A stretch of 64,000 bases of DNA from NCBI GenBank assembly GCA_024663395.1, contig JANFAH010000124.1, positions 1 to 64,000 on the forward strand. Reading direction: 5' to 3'. Positions 54,880 to 64,000 of the stretch are shown piece by piece. Below the pieces are notes generated by a model. That model did not search any database, had not been told where the DNA came from, and was given only the letters and a program-made list of their open reading frames with translations. A program made the position numbers and the translations under genes. Each line of letters opens with the position of its first letter. Within the stretch, counting starts at the first letter, position 1. Origin of the DNA: Pisolithus tinctorius. Lineage: Eukaryota > Basidiomycota > Agaricomycetes > Boletales > Pisolithaceae.

Positions 54880-57800
54880 GAAATCCAATATGCAAATCTG
54901 TTCTCCTCTTGGACTCATTATCCTACCCAACTTCAAGGCAGGAATATGGGCCTGTATTGACTCAGGTGCAGAGGTTTCCTTAATTTCCAACAATGGTAAA
55001 CAAGTTGAAGATACCAACGTACCATGTATCAAGCAAGTTCAAAACTACCTCATTTACTGGGAAAGATGAAGAGTGGGTGACACACAAGTGCACCCTGAAG
55101 ATGGAAATCAAGGAACATGTCATTCGGGTCAAATGCTATGTAGGGCCACTTGTTGGAAAGGAACATGTACTTTTGGGAATGCATTCCTAAAAGAGTTCAA
55201 ACCCCACATGAACTGGGAAACCGGTAAGATCACATGCTGGGATGATGGTTTCATGTATCTGGAAAAAGCTAATGTTAAGGAAGTCTCCATCGAGGAGCAA
55301 CCTTCCAAGAAGTGGAAGTGTTATTAATAAAACTACTTTATCCACAGAACTAGAAGCCACACAAGCTTCGACCAAGGAAGAGGTCCATCTTCCAGAGTGA
55401 TATAAGGAATTCGCCAAGGTCTTTGCAGAAGACGATATCCGCTGCCAAAACATCGTCCTGGGCTTGATCACAAAATATGCCTGAAGGATGATTTTAAACC
55501 CAAGAAAGCAATGGTATATCGATGTCTCCTGATGAACTAAAAATCCTAGATGAATTCCTTGAAAAATTTAAAATGCAAAAAGATTCAACATCCACCTCAC
55601 CTCAAGTGGCACTGGTGTTCTTTGTCGCCAAGAAGGATGGAAAGAAGCAACTAATCCAAGACTATTGCTACCTCAATTCCTTTACCATCCAAGATGTGCA
55701 TCCACTACCAAATGCGCAGGCACTGTTCAATGAGTTGGTCAAATCAAAATATTAGCTAAATTTGATATTCGATGGGGGTTTACTAACCTTCGAGTAAAAG
55801 AAGGAGACAAGTGGAAGGGGGCGTTCATAACCCCCAGAGGGCTGTTTGAACCCACAGTAATGTTCTTCAGCCAGTGTAACTCACCTCCCTCTTTTCAAAG
55901 GTATATGGACAAAACTTTGAATCTCAACGAGGAAAGCAAGTAGGGTACATGGACGACGACATTGTCCATGCAAAGACTATCGAAGAACTCCGGAAACATG
56001 TAACAGAGTTCCTGAAAATCTGTGAAAAGGAAGAACTTTGCCTCAAGATCAGCAAGTGCTGCTTCGAAGCTGAAGAAGTGGAGTTCCTCAGAATGATAAT
56101 CGGAAAAGGGTGTATGGAGACTTTGCTGACAAAGACTGACACCATTAGTATGTGGGAGGCCCCTGAAAATCTTATGGGTCTTCATAGATTCCTCAGATTC
56201 TGCAATTTCTACAGAAGTTCATCCCTTCTTTCTCAAGCATTGCATGCCTGCTCCATGACCTTACCAAGAAAGGCGTGTCATATCAATGGGCCCCTGAGCG
56301 AGTGGCCACTTTTGAAAGACTAAAAACTTTGTTATGTTTGTCTCCAGTGTCGCACACCAAAGGTGTTGTGGACATGGTTACAGCTGACTCTGCCTAACTC
56401 GTTGACGAGTCGCACACAATGCCCAAGCATGCAGATGAAGACTAAAGGCCTCATGCGTAGAAAGACTGTTGGATGTTAACAGTCATCCTTTGCACAAGAA
56501 CGAGTTGTCAGTGCTAAAGAGAAAAGAGGAAGCGAGTTAAGCGCGCATTAAAGGTTTTTAGCGCCCATGTACGGCATTCCGGTTTTTGTCGTATCTCCAC
56601 CATTTCCAAAGATATCGACTCCATTCCCATGCTCGCTTAAAGTGCTCAGCCCCACGATTCTTCCTTCCAAATTTGGAGAGGATCCTCGCACCCTACGCAT
56701 TTCTACAGCACTCCATCCATCAGACGCTCATTTCACTAAGTCCATCAATCATGGCCACCTCTTTGTCAATCATCTCACTTGTCTCATTTGCCAGAGACAA
56801 TGGCTACGTATATCTGCCAGGCATTCCCACCAGCTTCCGTCCTGAAGCCCCCTGGTTCATCCCATCGTTGTCAGCCCCATCCCATCCCATGCAGCTTGGA
56901 CAGCGTGTTCTCCTTGTCAGTATGACTTCCAGAAGGACGTTCTTTGGTCACCTCAGGTCTGTCACTCGGTTAGAAAGGTCTTATGTGGTCGTTTCAGTCT
57001 CCCCTCTTGATGAAGCATATGGATCATTCCTCCCTGCTCCCTGCACCGTCTTTATTCCAATCTCGTCCATCATTCTTCCCGCATTGCGACAGCTGCAGTA
57101 TGGTCTACTGTCCTCCAGCCTCCCTGATCGCATTCATGACGAGTATGACATGCATCTTGCCTTCTTACTGCAAGATCCAGCAGAAGACGTCCCCCCTTCT
57201 CCTCCTCCTCCATCAGAGCCCCGTTCATGAAGTTTTTGTTAACTTCGCTGAGAGGATGGAAGGGTGGGAGATGTGGTCGCGTATGCTCTCATTGCCCCAC
57301 AGACCCCCAATGCCCTAGCCCCCTTTGACACCTGACTCATGCCCTTCAATTCTGGAATTAATACTTCCTTGTCTGGAAACACCATCCATCTGTCATGCCA
57401 TCTTTGGATCTAGAGATGTCTCCGCCGAGATCTAACTTGCATCGCCACCCCCTAATGTGATATCAGTGTGCTTACTCAGTTTCTGATTCTGTTTGACTCG
57501 TTTTGTGATATTTTGACTATCCTTGACTCATTCGTTGCCAATACTTACCAATCCTCCTTGCTTGCTTACTTTTCATTTCTTGCTTACTCATCATGATTAC
57601 TCAGTCCTTACTCATTACTTACCAAGTGTTTGTGCCCTGTTTGTCACAAGCTGTGCTCCCCCACAGTATATAAACCCCCATGTACTTAGCTACCCACAAT
57701 CAATCAAGAAGTCACTCAGAAGTCAGCTCAGCTCAGCATATCTTGTCGTCGACAGTTGAGGCTCATTCGGAAGAGTCTATCTGTCTTCATTCATATCATT

Positions 57801-59314
57801 GGTAGTTGAGGCTCCATCAAGGGTCTATCTACCTTCATTCATTCATCTGAAGTATCATCTGTGCTCTGTCAGCACACCTGCTTAGTCATCCATTCACTCC
57901 TGTGTAACTTGTCATCGACTTGCGCCAGGAGCATATTCTATCAAAAGTCCATTACCCCCAAGTACTTTCGGCTGAACACCTTCACTCTGTTCAGCATCCC
58001 CTTCCCAATCATCGTCCATTCGTCTTCTCCTGCGTAACTCGTCGACGACTTGCGCCAGGAGCACCTCCACTTGAAGTCTTCCCCACATTCAGGTTTCTGC
58101 CCTCCAGGTTCCGCGGAGGTAAACCACCACTCGCACATATTTGTCTTTTGTGTTGGATTTGTTTGGTTTATACCAGCATTCCACACTTTGACTCACACTG
58201 GTCCTCACAATCCCTGACTTCTCCAAACCTTTTGCACTTTTCACTGACACTTCAAAACTCGGAACAGGTGCCATGCTCACCCAAAAGGGCTTGGACAACG
58301 AGTGGCACCCCTGTTCCTATCTTTTGCAGTCATTGGTCAGTGTGGAACAGCGCTACCAGGTCTATGACTTGGAGATGTTGGCAGTCATATGGGCACTCAA
58401 AGCCTTTTGCCCATATCTACTTTCACTGGTTGAACCGACCATTGTTTTTACAGATCATAAAAACCTCAAATATTACTGGGAACCTCAGCAGCTCACCCCA
58501 CGTCAAGCATGCTGGGCTGCTACTATCCAGTCCTACCCTATTCAGTTCTCGTGGCAGGCTGGCCGCCTTCAGGTCCCTGCCGATACTCTTTCCCATAGAA
58601 ATTCTTCAGAGGAGCCTGCCCCAGTGGCCACAGTTCTCCCGGAGAACCTTTGGCTTTCAGAGGGGGTGGACCCTTCAAAACCACAAATTCAACTTGTTTC
58701 CCCGTTATTTTTGCTTACAAAAATTCAAAAACAGTTAAAAATAAATCGACTAGCAAGGATCAGTCATCTTCCTGCTTGTGTTAACTGCTCAAAAACCAAG
58801 CCTTACTCTCGCCCACTTGAGGAATCTGCAAAGGAGAGTTTGGCCTCCAAAGCTCACCCCACAAGGGAACCCATAAAAGGAGCTTGAGGGGTTTACACCA
58901 TCTCAACTGACCTGTATGAACGTGTCAAGAATGATATGTCAAAAGGTTCAACGGGCCCAGAGCCAAGTGACAATATAACCATAGCAGAAGACGGAACAAA
59001 ATGATTCAGAACTACTTGCTTGTATATCCCACCTGAGGATCGCCACCACTGCATGCATTCCTATCATGATCATGAGTCCACTGGACACCCTGGACAAAAA
59101 GCAATGTTCACTAAAATGAGAAAGGAAGTATGGTGGGAAGGTATGGGAAAAGACATCAAGACTTATGTCGCAGGATGCCCTGCATGTCAAACTACCAAGG
59201 TCGTCATGCATCCACCCACACCCCCAGTTACTCCCCACACTACTCCTAAAACCACCTTCCTGTTCCAGCAGGTGTCAATGGATCTCATTACCGATCTCCC
59301 AGTCTCAGGAGAAC
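54880..59314 (+). pseudogene. Pol of gypsy element Gy4, frameshifted and interrupted
   Basis: Protease CIDSGAEVSLIS (54952). RT from 55522: VAKKDGKKQLIQDYCYLNSF, FDIRWGFTNLRVKEGD (55762), a YMDDDIV active site near 55948. RNase H starts before and continues after an L3 LTR (56348-58197): LTIPDFSKPFALFTDTSKLG, DHKNLKYYW. Integrase finger GHPGQKAMFTKMRKEVWWEG and CPACQ (59075-59190), first core Asp in SMDLITDLPVSG. It ends where Gy5 inserts at 59315. Removing the L3 LTR plus 4 bp restores LSPVLTIPD in frame. Confidence 0.85.
56348..58197 (+). repeat. L3 solo LTR, copy 2 (1.85 kb)
   Basis: TGTCGCACACC...TTTGACTCACA; flanks CCAG and CTGG (4 bp, two transitions). TATATAAACC at about 57667. The left-end palindrome is changed to AACTCGTTGACGAGTC. 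It lies between RT and RNase H of Gy4. Confidence 0.85.
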
Positions 59315-59983
59315 TGTTACGCTGCGCTCACATGTTCCCCTTTTGCAGACGCTTATGTACTCCGCTCGCGCCCGCTCCCGCCTCTGGAGGCGTTCCGCTT
59401 ACCCGCAAGCCACTGTCTACGCAGTTGGACTTGCGTTCTGTATGTTTCCCTTTTCTCTGTTTCCTCTTTTGGTTGACTCCTGTCAACCCCGCGTTGTACT
59501 ATATCCGGACGTTACGTCCGCTTCCCCTTCCCTCCATGATCCGCTGGTGGCCCTGATCCACACGGTCACGTGACGCGTTCACCCCAGGTGAACGCTCCAC
59601 CCTATTTCACATATACGCGGTTAACCCTCTGTTTATCCCCTCTCGCATAGCTGTTTACCCCTGCGCCCGCATCGCAATGACTCCATCTTGCCTTGTTCGG
59701 ACTCGGGTGAGCGACTGTACGAGTATTCGAATGTTTGGCCCGCAGTACTGTACATGCGTATATAAACCCGCATGTATCGTACTTGCCCCTCATTTGAAAT
59801 CTACTTTGCAACCACCCTTAGCTCTGCACGCTGTACCAACAAGGACTCGCCAGTACGACTTCGGTTGGCCAAGACTAGTGTTCCGCCGCTAGTGAAGTTA
59901 AATTACGCGCCACTCTCGCGCAGTCACGTGCCTGTGCTTCATCGCACTTGATTCGTGGCACGATACGAGTCGTCGGCATAACA
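59315..59983 (+). repeat. 5' LTR of gypsy element Gy5
   Basis: 669 bp, TGTTACGCTGCG...GGCATAACA, CpG-rich. The left flank AGAAC (59310-59314) is the expected target duplication; its partner is outside the window. It interrupts the Gy4 integrase. TATATAAACCC at 59759 and initiator at 59792. Confidence 0.75.
59759..59802 (+). promoter_or_regulatory. Gy5 LTR core promoter and self-primer sequence
   Basis: TATATAAACC, then 31 nt from TATAAA to ATTTGAAATCT (59792-59802), which pairs with the site at 59986-59996 at 10 of 11 positions, the other being a G-U pair in RNA. Confidence 0.65.
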
Positions 59984-59985
59984 GA

Positions 59986-59996
59986 AGATTTCGAAT
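59986..59996 (+). promoter_or_regulatory. Gy5 primer-binding site, self-priming type
   Basis: AGATTTCGAAT, two bases (GA) after the LTR end at 59983. The two-base offset and 11-nt length equal those of C1, C2 and the LARD. Confidence 0.65.
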
Positions 59997-60166
59997 CACC
60001 CGGACACATCAAAGCCCGGACTACTCTTCAGATACCTGTGGACTGGAATCCTTGCTAGGCAAAATAGCCTGCAAAACGTCCACCTCCCGCCACTTCATCA
60101 GGAACCACTGGTTTAATATCAGTGAGCTAGCCCCTAACTCTCGGCACTAACTTCCCCTTCATCAAC

Positions 60167-61651
60167 GTGTCTTCGCACCGCCAAGAAGAAGGAAGTCGGA
60201 GGCCTCCATCAGCAGCCTCCTCGTTCAAACCTCCCGTACCGTCTCAAAAAGGAAAAGAAGTCCTCCAAGCGAGGCCACTTATTCGTCACCCTTCGGTTGA
60301 CACCCCTAAACCCTGTATAGGTCTAGAAGACCCGCCAGTAAGGCCCCAACTTGGGCAAGCGGCAGAATCGACCTCACCAGTTAACTTCACTTCGTATCGA
60401 AACCCGGAGCCTCTCGGCTCAGACTTAGCTGAAACCCAAGGGCCAGCCGAACCAGCGGACCCCTTACCATCTGACTCATCTACCGATATCTACATACCAG
60501 CTTCTGCTGACCCAATGGCAGAAGAACTCGCCCACCAAACCTCTGGACTTTCACTCCAGGTCCCCTTCGCCGGACAGAGTAGGGTAACCCCCGAAATGGC
60601 CGCGAAGTTCTACCAATCGCTCTTCAACCGAGATGTGGAAAAGCCTAAAGGCCCTCCCCGAGGATCCATGGAGAAAGGAAAGGATCACGACTCTAGGGGG
60701 AGCGGACTGAAAGAAATCGGCTTGAACAAGCCCTTCTCGTATAGCAGAGCCCACCAGGACTTCTCTGCCTGGTTAAGCAGCGTCAAACTCTACCTAGCCA
60801 CTAACGAACACATCTACTGTGAAGACCAGTCCAAGATCGCCTTCGCCCTTTCTTACATGGGCAGTGGCTCGGCTCACGCCTTCGCCGAAGCCTATGTCAA
60901 TGAAAATACCACTACACTCGGCGACCTCAGGATCTTCAATGGATGGGATGAGTTTGTCGCGAAACTAAAGGAAACCTTCCAAGTAGGAGACGCCAAAGCG
61001 ACCGCGCTAATCTACCTATCAGCCATCCGTCAAGGGGACCGCTCCCTCGACGAATATATCGCCGACTTCCGCAACTGCCTCAACAAGGCCCAGATCTCTA
61101 CCAAGGATACCACCGCTGCGGTGTTCTTCGGCAAGGGCCTCAATGAGGAGGTTAACAAGTGGATCCTTATGTCAGGCCCCAAACCCAACACAGTGGAAGA
61201 CTGGATCCGCCAAGCTACGTCGGCGCGTGCGGCCATGGCTACACTCAAAGTCTTCTCCGGGAAGGCGACCTTCCAGGACCGCTCCTATTTATGGAAACAG
61301 GAGCAAACTACTCACGGATCAAAATCGTCTTCTTCATTTCCGAAAACTCCGTACCGAGACCCTTATGCCATGGATGTTGATCGGAAGTCCAAGGTCCAAT
61401 CACAGAGCGAAGCTCCTACCTGTTATGGATGTGGTAAGACAGGACATATGAAGTCTAAATGTCCCTCGTCCGCAACAAACAGTAAGTCTTCCTCGGCCCA
61501 GAAATTCCGCACTCGCATCCTGGCAATGCTCGAGGAGTTCGACAAAGGTTCTGAAGAAGAAGAAGAAGATCCGGAACCAACCAGCAACTACTGTGGGGAG
61601 AATGACGAACCCACGGATGACGGAGGACCGAAAGGTCAACCGGATTTTTGA
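60167..61651 (+). CDS. Gag of gypsy element Gy5, intact (494 aa)
   Basis: Particle protein. The first frame start after the primer-binding site encodes MSSHRQEEGSRRPPSAASSF. Pro/Ser-rich N-terminal third to about residue 150. Capsid: KPFSYSRAHQDFSAWLSSVK, FALSYMGSGSAHAFAEAY, SLDEYIADFRNCLNKAQI (residues about 185-320). Knuckle CYGCGKTGHMKSKC near residue 422. Acidic tail with an EEEEEDPEP run. No stop or frameshift, and rich in CpG, unlike C1 and C2, so this copy is young. The start codon may lie slightly elsewhere. Pol follows in the -1 frame. Confidence 0.88.
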   Translation: MSSHRQEEGSRRPPSAASSFKPPVPSQKGKEVLQARPLIRHPSVDTPKPCIGLEDPPVRPQLGQAAESTSPVNFTSYRNPEPLGSDLAETQGPAEPADPLPSDSSTDIYIPASADPMAEELAHQTSGLSLQVPFAGQSRVTPEMAAKFYQSLFNRDVEKPKGPPRGSMEKGKDHDSRGSGLKEIGLNKPFSYSRAHQDFSAWLSSVKLYLATNEHIYCEDQSKIAFALSYMGSGSAHAFAEAYVNENTTTLGDLRIFNGWDEFVAKLKETFQVGDAKATALIYLSAIRQGDRSLDEYIADFRNCLNKAQISTKDTTAAVFFGKGLNEEVNKWILMSGPKPNTVEDWIRQATSARAAMATLKVFSGKATFQDRSYLWKQEQTTHGSKSSSSFPKTPYRDPYAMDVDRKSKVQSQSEAPTCYGCGKTGHMKSKCPSSATNSKSSSAQKFRTRILAMLEEFDKGSEEEEEDPEPTSNYCGENDEPTDDGGPKGQPDF

Positions 61652-61812
61652 AAGGCTCTCCTGGTGTAGCGTCAGGAAGGGAGCCCATAGTATCGCGGAA
61701 GGTAGAGGCTAAGATAGAGACCGAGAAAATGTACGATTACGAACAAGATATGTCAATCACTTCTATCGCCGGTTTCGCTTACCTCGTTGACCGTCAAAAC
61801 GCTACCGTCCGA
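61652..61812 (+). pseudogene. Start of Gy5 pol, truncated at an L3 LTR
   Basis: Open in the -1 frame across the gag stop (KGSPGVASGREPIVSRKVEA ... VDRQNATVR), then cut by the L3 LTR at 61813. The gag end GAT TTT TGA could allow slipping of the last TTT. Protease, RT and RNase H do not follow; sequence after the LTR is integrase. Confidence 0.6.
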
Positions 61813-63673
61813 TGTCACACACCAAAGGTGTTGTGGACATGGTTACAGCTGACTCTGCCTAACTCGTCAACGAGTTGCGCACAATGCCCGTGCATGCAGA
61901 TGAAGACTAAAGGCCTCATGCGTAGAAAGACTGTTGGACGTGAACAGTCATCCTTCGCACAAGAACGAGTTGTCAGTGCTAAAGAGAAAAGAGGAAGCGA
62001 GTTAAGCGCACGTTAAAAGTTTTTAGCGCCCGTGTACGGCATTCTGGTTTTCGTCGTATCTCCGCTGTTTCCAAAGATATCAACTCGGTTCACATACTCG
62101 CTTAAAGTGCTCAGCCCCACGATTCTTCCTTCCAAATTTGGAGAGGATCCTCGCACCCTACACATTTCTACAGCACTCCATCCATCAGACGCTCATTTCG
62201 CTAAGTCCATCAATCATGGCCACCTCTTCGTCAGTCATCTCACTTGTCTCATTTGCCAGAGACAGTGGCTACGTATATCTGCCAGGCATTCCCACCAGCT
62301 TCTGTCCTGAAGCCCCCTGGTTCATCCCGTCGTTGTCAGCCCCGTCTCATCCCATGCAGCTTGGTCAGCGTGTTCTCCTTGTCAGTATGACTTCCAGAAG
62401 GACGTTCTTTGGTCACCTCAGGTCTGTCACTCGGTTAGAAAGGTCTTATGTGGTCGTTTCAGTCTCCCCAGTTGATGAAGCATATGGATCGTTCCTCCCT
62501 GCTCCCTGCACCGTCTTTATTCCAGTCTCGTCCATCATTCTTCCCACATTGCGACAGCTGCAGTATAATCTACTGTCCTCCAGCCTCCCTGATCGCATTC
62601 ATGACGAGTATGACATGCATCTTGCCTTCTTACTGCAAGATCCAGCAGAAGACGTCCCCCCTTCTCCTCCTCCTCCATCAGAACCCCGTCCATGAAGTTT
62701 TTGTTAACTTCGCTGAGAGGATGGAAGGGTGGGAGATGCGATCGCATATGCTCTCATTGCCCCACAGACCCCCAATGCCCTAGCCCCCTTTGACGCCTGA
62801 CTCATGCCCTTCAATTCTGGAATTAATACTTCCCTATCTGGAAACACCATCCATCTGTCATGCCATCTTTGGATCTAGAGATGTCTCCGCCGAGATCTGA
62901 CTTGCATCGCCACCCCCTAATGTGATATCAGTGTGCTTACTCAGTTTCTGACTCTATTTGACTCATTCTGTGATATTTTGACTATCCTTGACTCGCTCAT
63001 TGCCAATACTTACCAATCCTCCTTGCTTGCTTACCTTTTATTTCTCGCTTACTCATCATGATTACTCAGTCCTTACTCATTACTTACCAAGTGTTTGTGC
63101 CTTGTTTGTCACAAGCTGTGCTCCCCCCACAGTATATAAACCCCCATGTACTTAGCTACAAAAAAATCAAGAATCAATCAAGAAGCAATCCAGAAGTCAG
63201 CTCAGCTCAGCATATCTCGTCGTCGACAGTTGAGGCTCATTCGGAAGAGTCTATCTGTCTTCATTTATATCATTGGTAGTTGAGGCTCCATCAAGGGTCT
63301 ATCTACCTCTATTCATCATCAGCAGTATCATCAGTGCTTAGTCAGCAACCTCTTGTTTAGTCATCCATCCACTCCTGTGTAACTCGTCATCGACTTGCGC
63401 CAGGAGCACATCCTATCGAAATCCATTTACTCCCAAGTCCTTTCGGCTGAACACCCCTGCTCTGTTCAGCATCCCCTCCTCAGACATCATCCATTCATCT
63501 ACTCCTGCGTAACTCGTCGACGACTTGCGCTAGGAGCACCTGCCATTGAAACTCCCCCCCATTTAGGTTTTCTGCACTCCAGGTTCCGCGGAGGCACACC
63601 ACCACTCGCTCTACTTTTGTCTTTTGTGTTGGTTTTGGTTGGTTCCCACTGCCTTTCCACACTTTGACTCACA
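61813..63673 (+). repeat. L3 solo LTR, copy 3 (1.86 kb)
   Basis: TGTCACACACC...TTTGACTCACA. Flanks CCGA and GCGG do not match, and the host sequence is not continuous across it (pol start on the left, integrase core on the right). So it marks a recombination or deletion, not a simple insertion. TATATAAACC at about 63133. Confidence 0.85.
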
Positions 63674-64000
63674 GCGGCCCTCAATTCGTCTCCGCCTTTA
63701 CTCGGGACCTCTACCGGTCCCTCGGAATCGAATTGAAGGCTTCCACCGCGTACCATCCACAGACCAATGGCGAAGCCGAACGTGTCAATCAAGAGGTGGG
63801 AACCTACCTCCGCATGTATGCGGATACGGACCCCCACAACTGGCACACGAAACTTCCTGATGCTCAAATGGCGCACAACTCGCGCGTGCATTCATCTCAC
63901 AATCAATCGCCTTACTCGCTCATGTATGGTTTCGACCCCGCTCCCTACCCTACGGGACAAACCCCACAGGAGTCACTCGTGGGTGACCGACTCGAGCAGT
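63674..64000 (+). pseudogene. Integrase core fragment (Gy5 or a relative), runs off the window
   Basis: GPQFVSAFTRDLYRSLGIEL, ASTAYHPQTNGEAERVNQEV (catalytic Glu present), then HNQSPYSLMYGFDPAPYP. It stays open to the last base. The missing parts (protease to integrase N-terminus, roughly 3 kb) are absent on the left, so it is an incomplete gene even if this half is undamaged. Confidence 0.85.

Noticed and set aside
1..64000. CRISPR arrays, rRNA, tRNA, bacterial-style operons
   Set aside because: No regularly spaced short direct repeats with unique spacers, no rRNA-like blocks, and no convincing tRNA cloverleaf seen by eye; gene structure is fungal.

Overview
The window looks like a transposon graveyard from a basidiomycete fungus, probably an Agaricomycete. 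Evidence: short GT-AG introns, an F-box-type protein, fungal plasma-membrane H+-ATPase and mitochondrial HSP70/HSP60 remnants, and Ty3/gypsy chromoviruses of the kind common in mushrooms. The species cannot be told from the sequence. No rRNA, tRNA, CRISPR or bacterial operon was seen.

Layout. 1-3770: left edge of a minus-strand gypsy element (Gy-D), a solo LTR of family L1 and part of family L2. 5106-6513: a candidate four-exon gene of unknown function. 6863-36969: chromovirus C2, which carries the insertions. Its 5' LTR contains a complete chromovirus C1 (7041-17766), which itself carries a palindromic MITE, one 1.8-kb L3 LTR and two inverted L4 LTRs. C2's own pol is split by an L1 LTR, a 7.6-kb non-coding LTR element (LARD), an L2 LTR, a second copy of the palindromic MITE and a 997-bp insertion. 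Most insertions have a readable target-site duplication, and removing them restores the ancestral reading frame. An antisense gene with a Gal4-like zinc cluster sits between C2's chromodomain and its 3' LTR. 36970-42420: decayed gypsy Gy3 on the minus strand. 43386-51417: the only clearly host-like block, made of intron-containing pseudogenes of mitochondrial HSP70, HSP60 (two partial tandem copies) and PMA1 ATPase, an inverted pair of an unknown gene, and an F-box-like gene. 53432-59314: decayed gypsy Gy4, with an L3 LTR inside it. 59315-64000: younger gypsy Gy5 with an intact gag, then an L3 LTR, then integrase sequence running off the window.

How the parts work together. C1, C2, the LARD and Gy5 each carry, two bases after the 5' LTR, an 11-nt primer-binding site complementary to the predicted 5' end of their own transcript, about 31-35 nt after a TATA box. 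This is the self-priming layout of the Tf1/sushi group. C2 and the LARD differ by a compensatory change in primer and template and share their polypurine tract, so a C2-like element is the likely helper of the LARD. C1 and C2 also show gag and pol in a -1 frame relation, with slippery heptamers just before the gag stop.

Mutation pattern. In-frame stops traced in C1, C2 and Gy3 are all TGA, and several lost catalytic residues are explained by G-to-A or C-to-T at CpG. The HSP70 copy has the same signature. CpG-directed deamination (methylation or a RIP-like process) is the simplest explanation. Gy5 is still CpG-rich and open.
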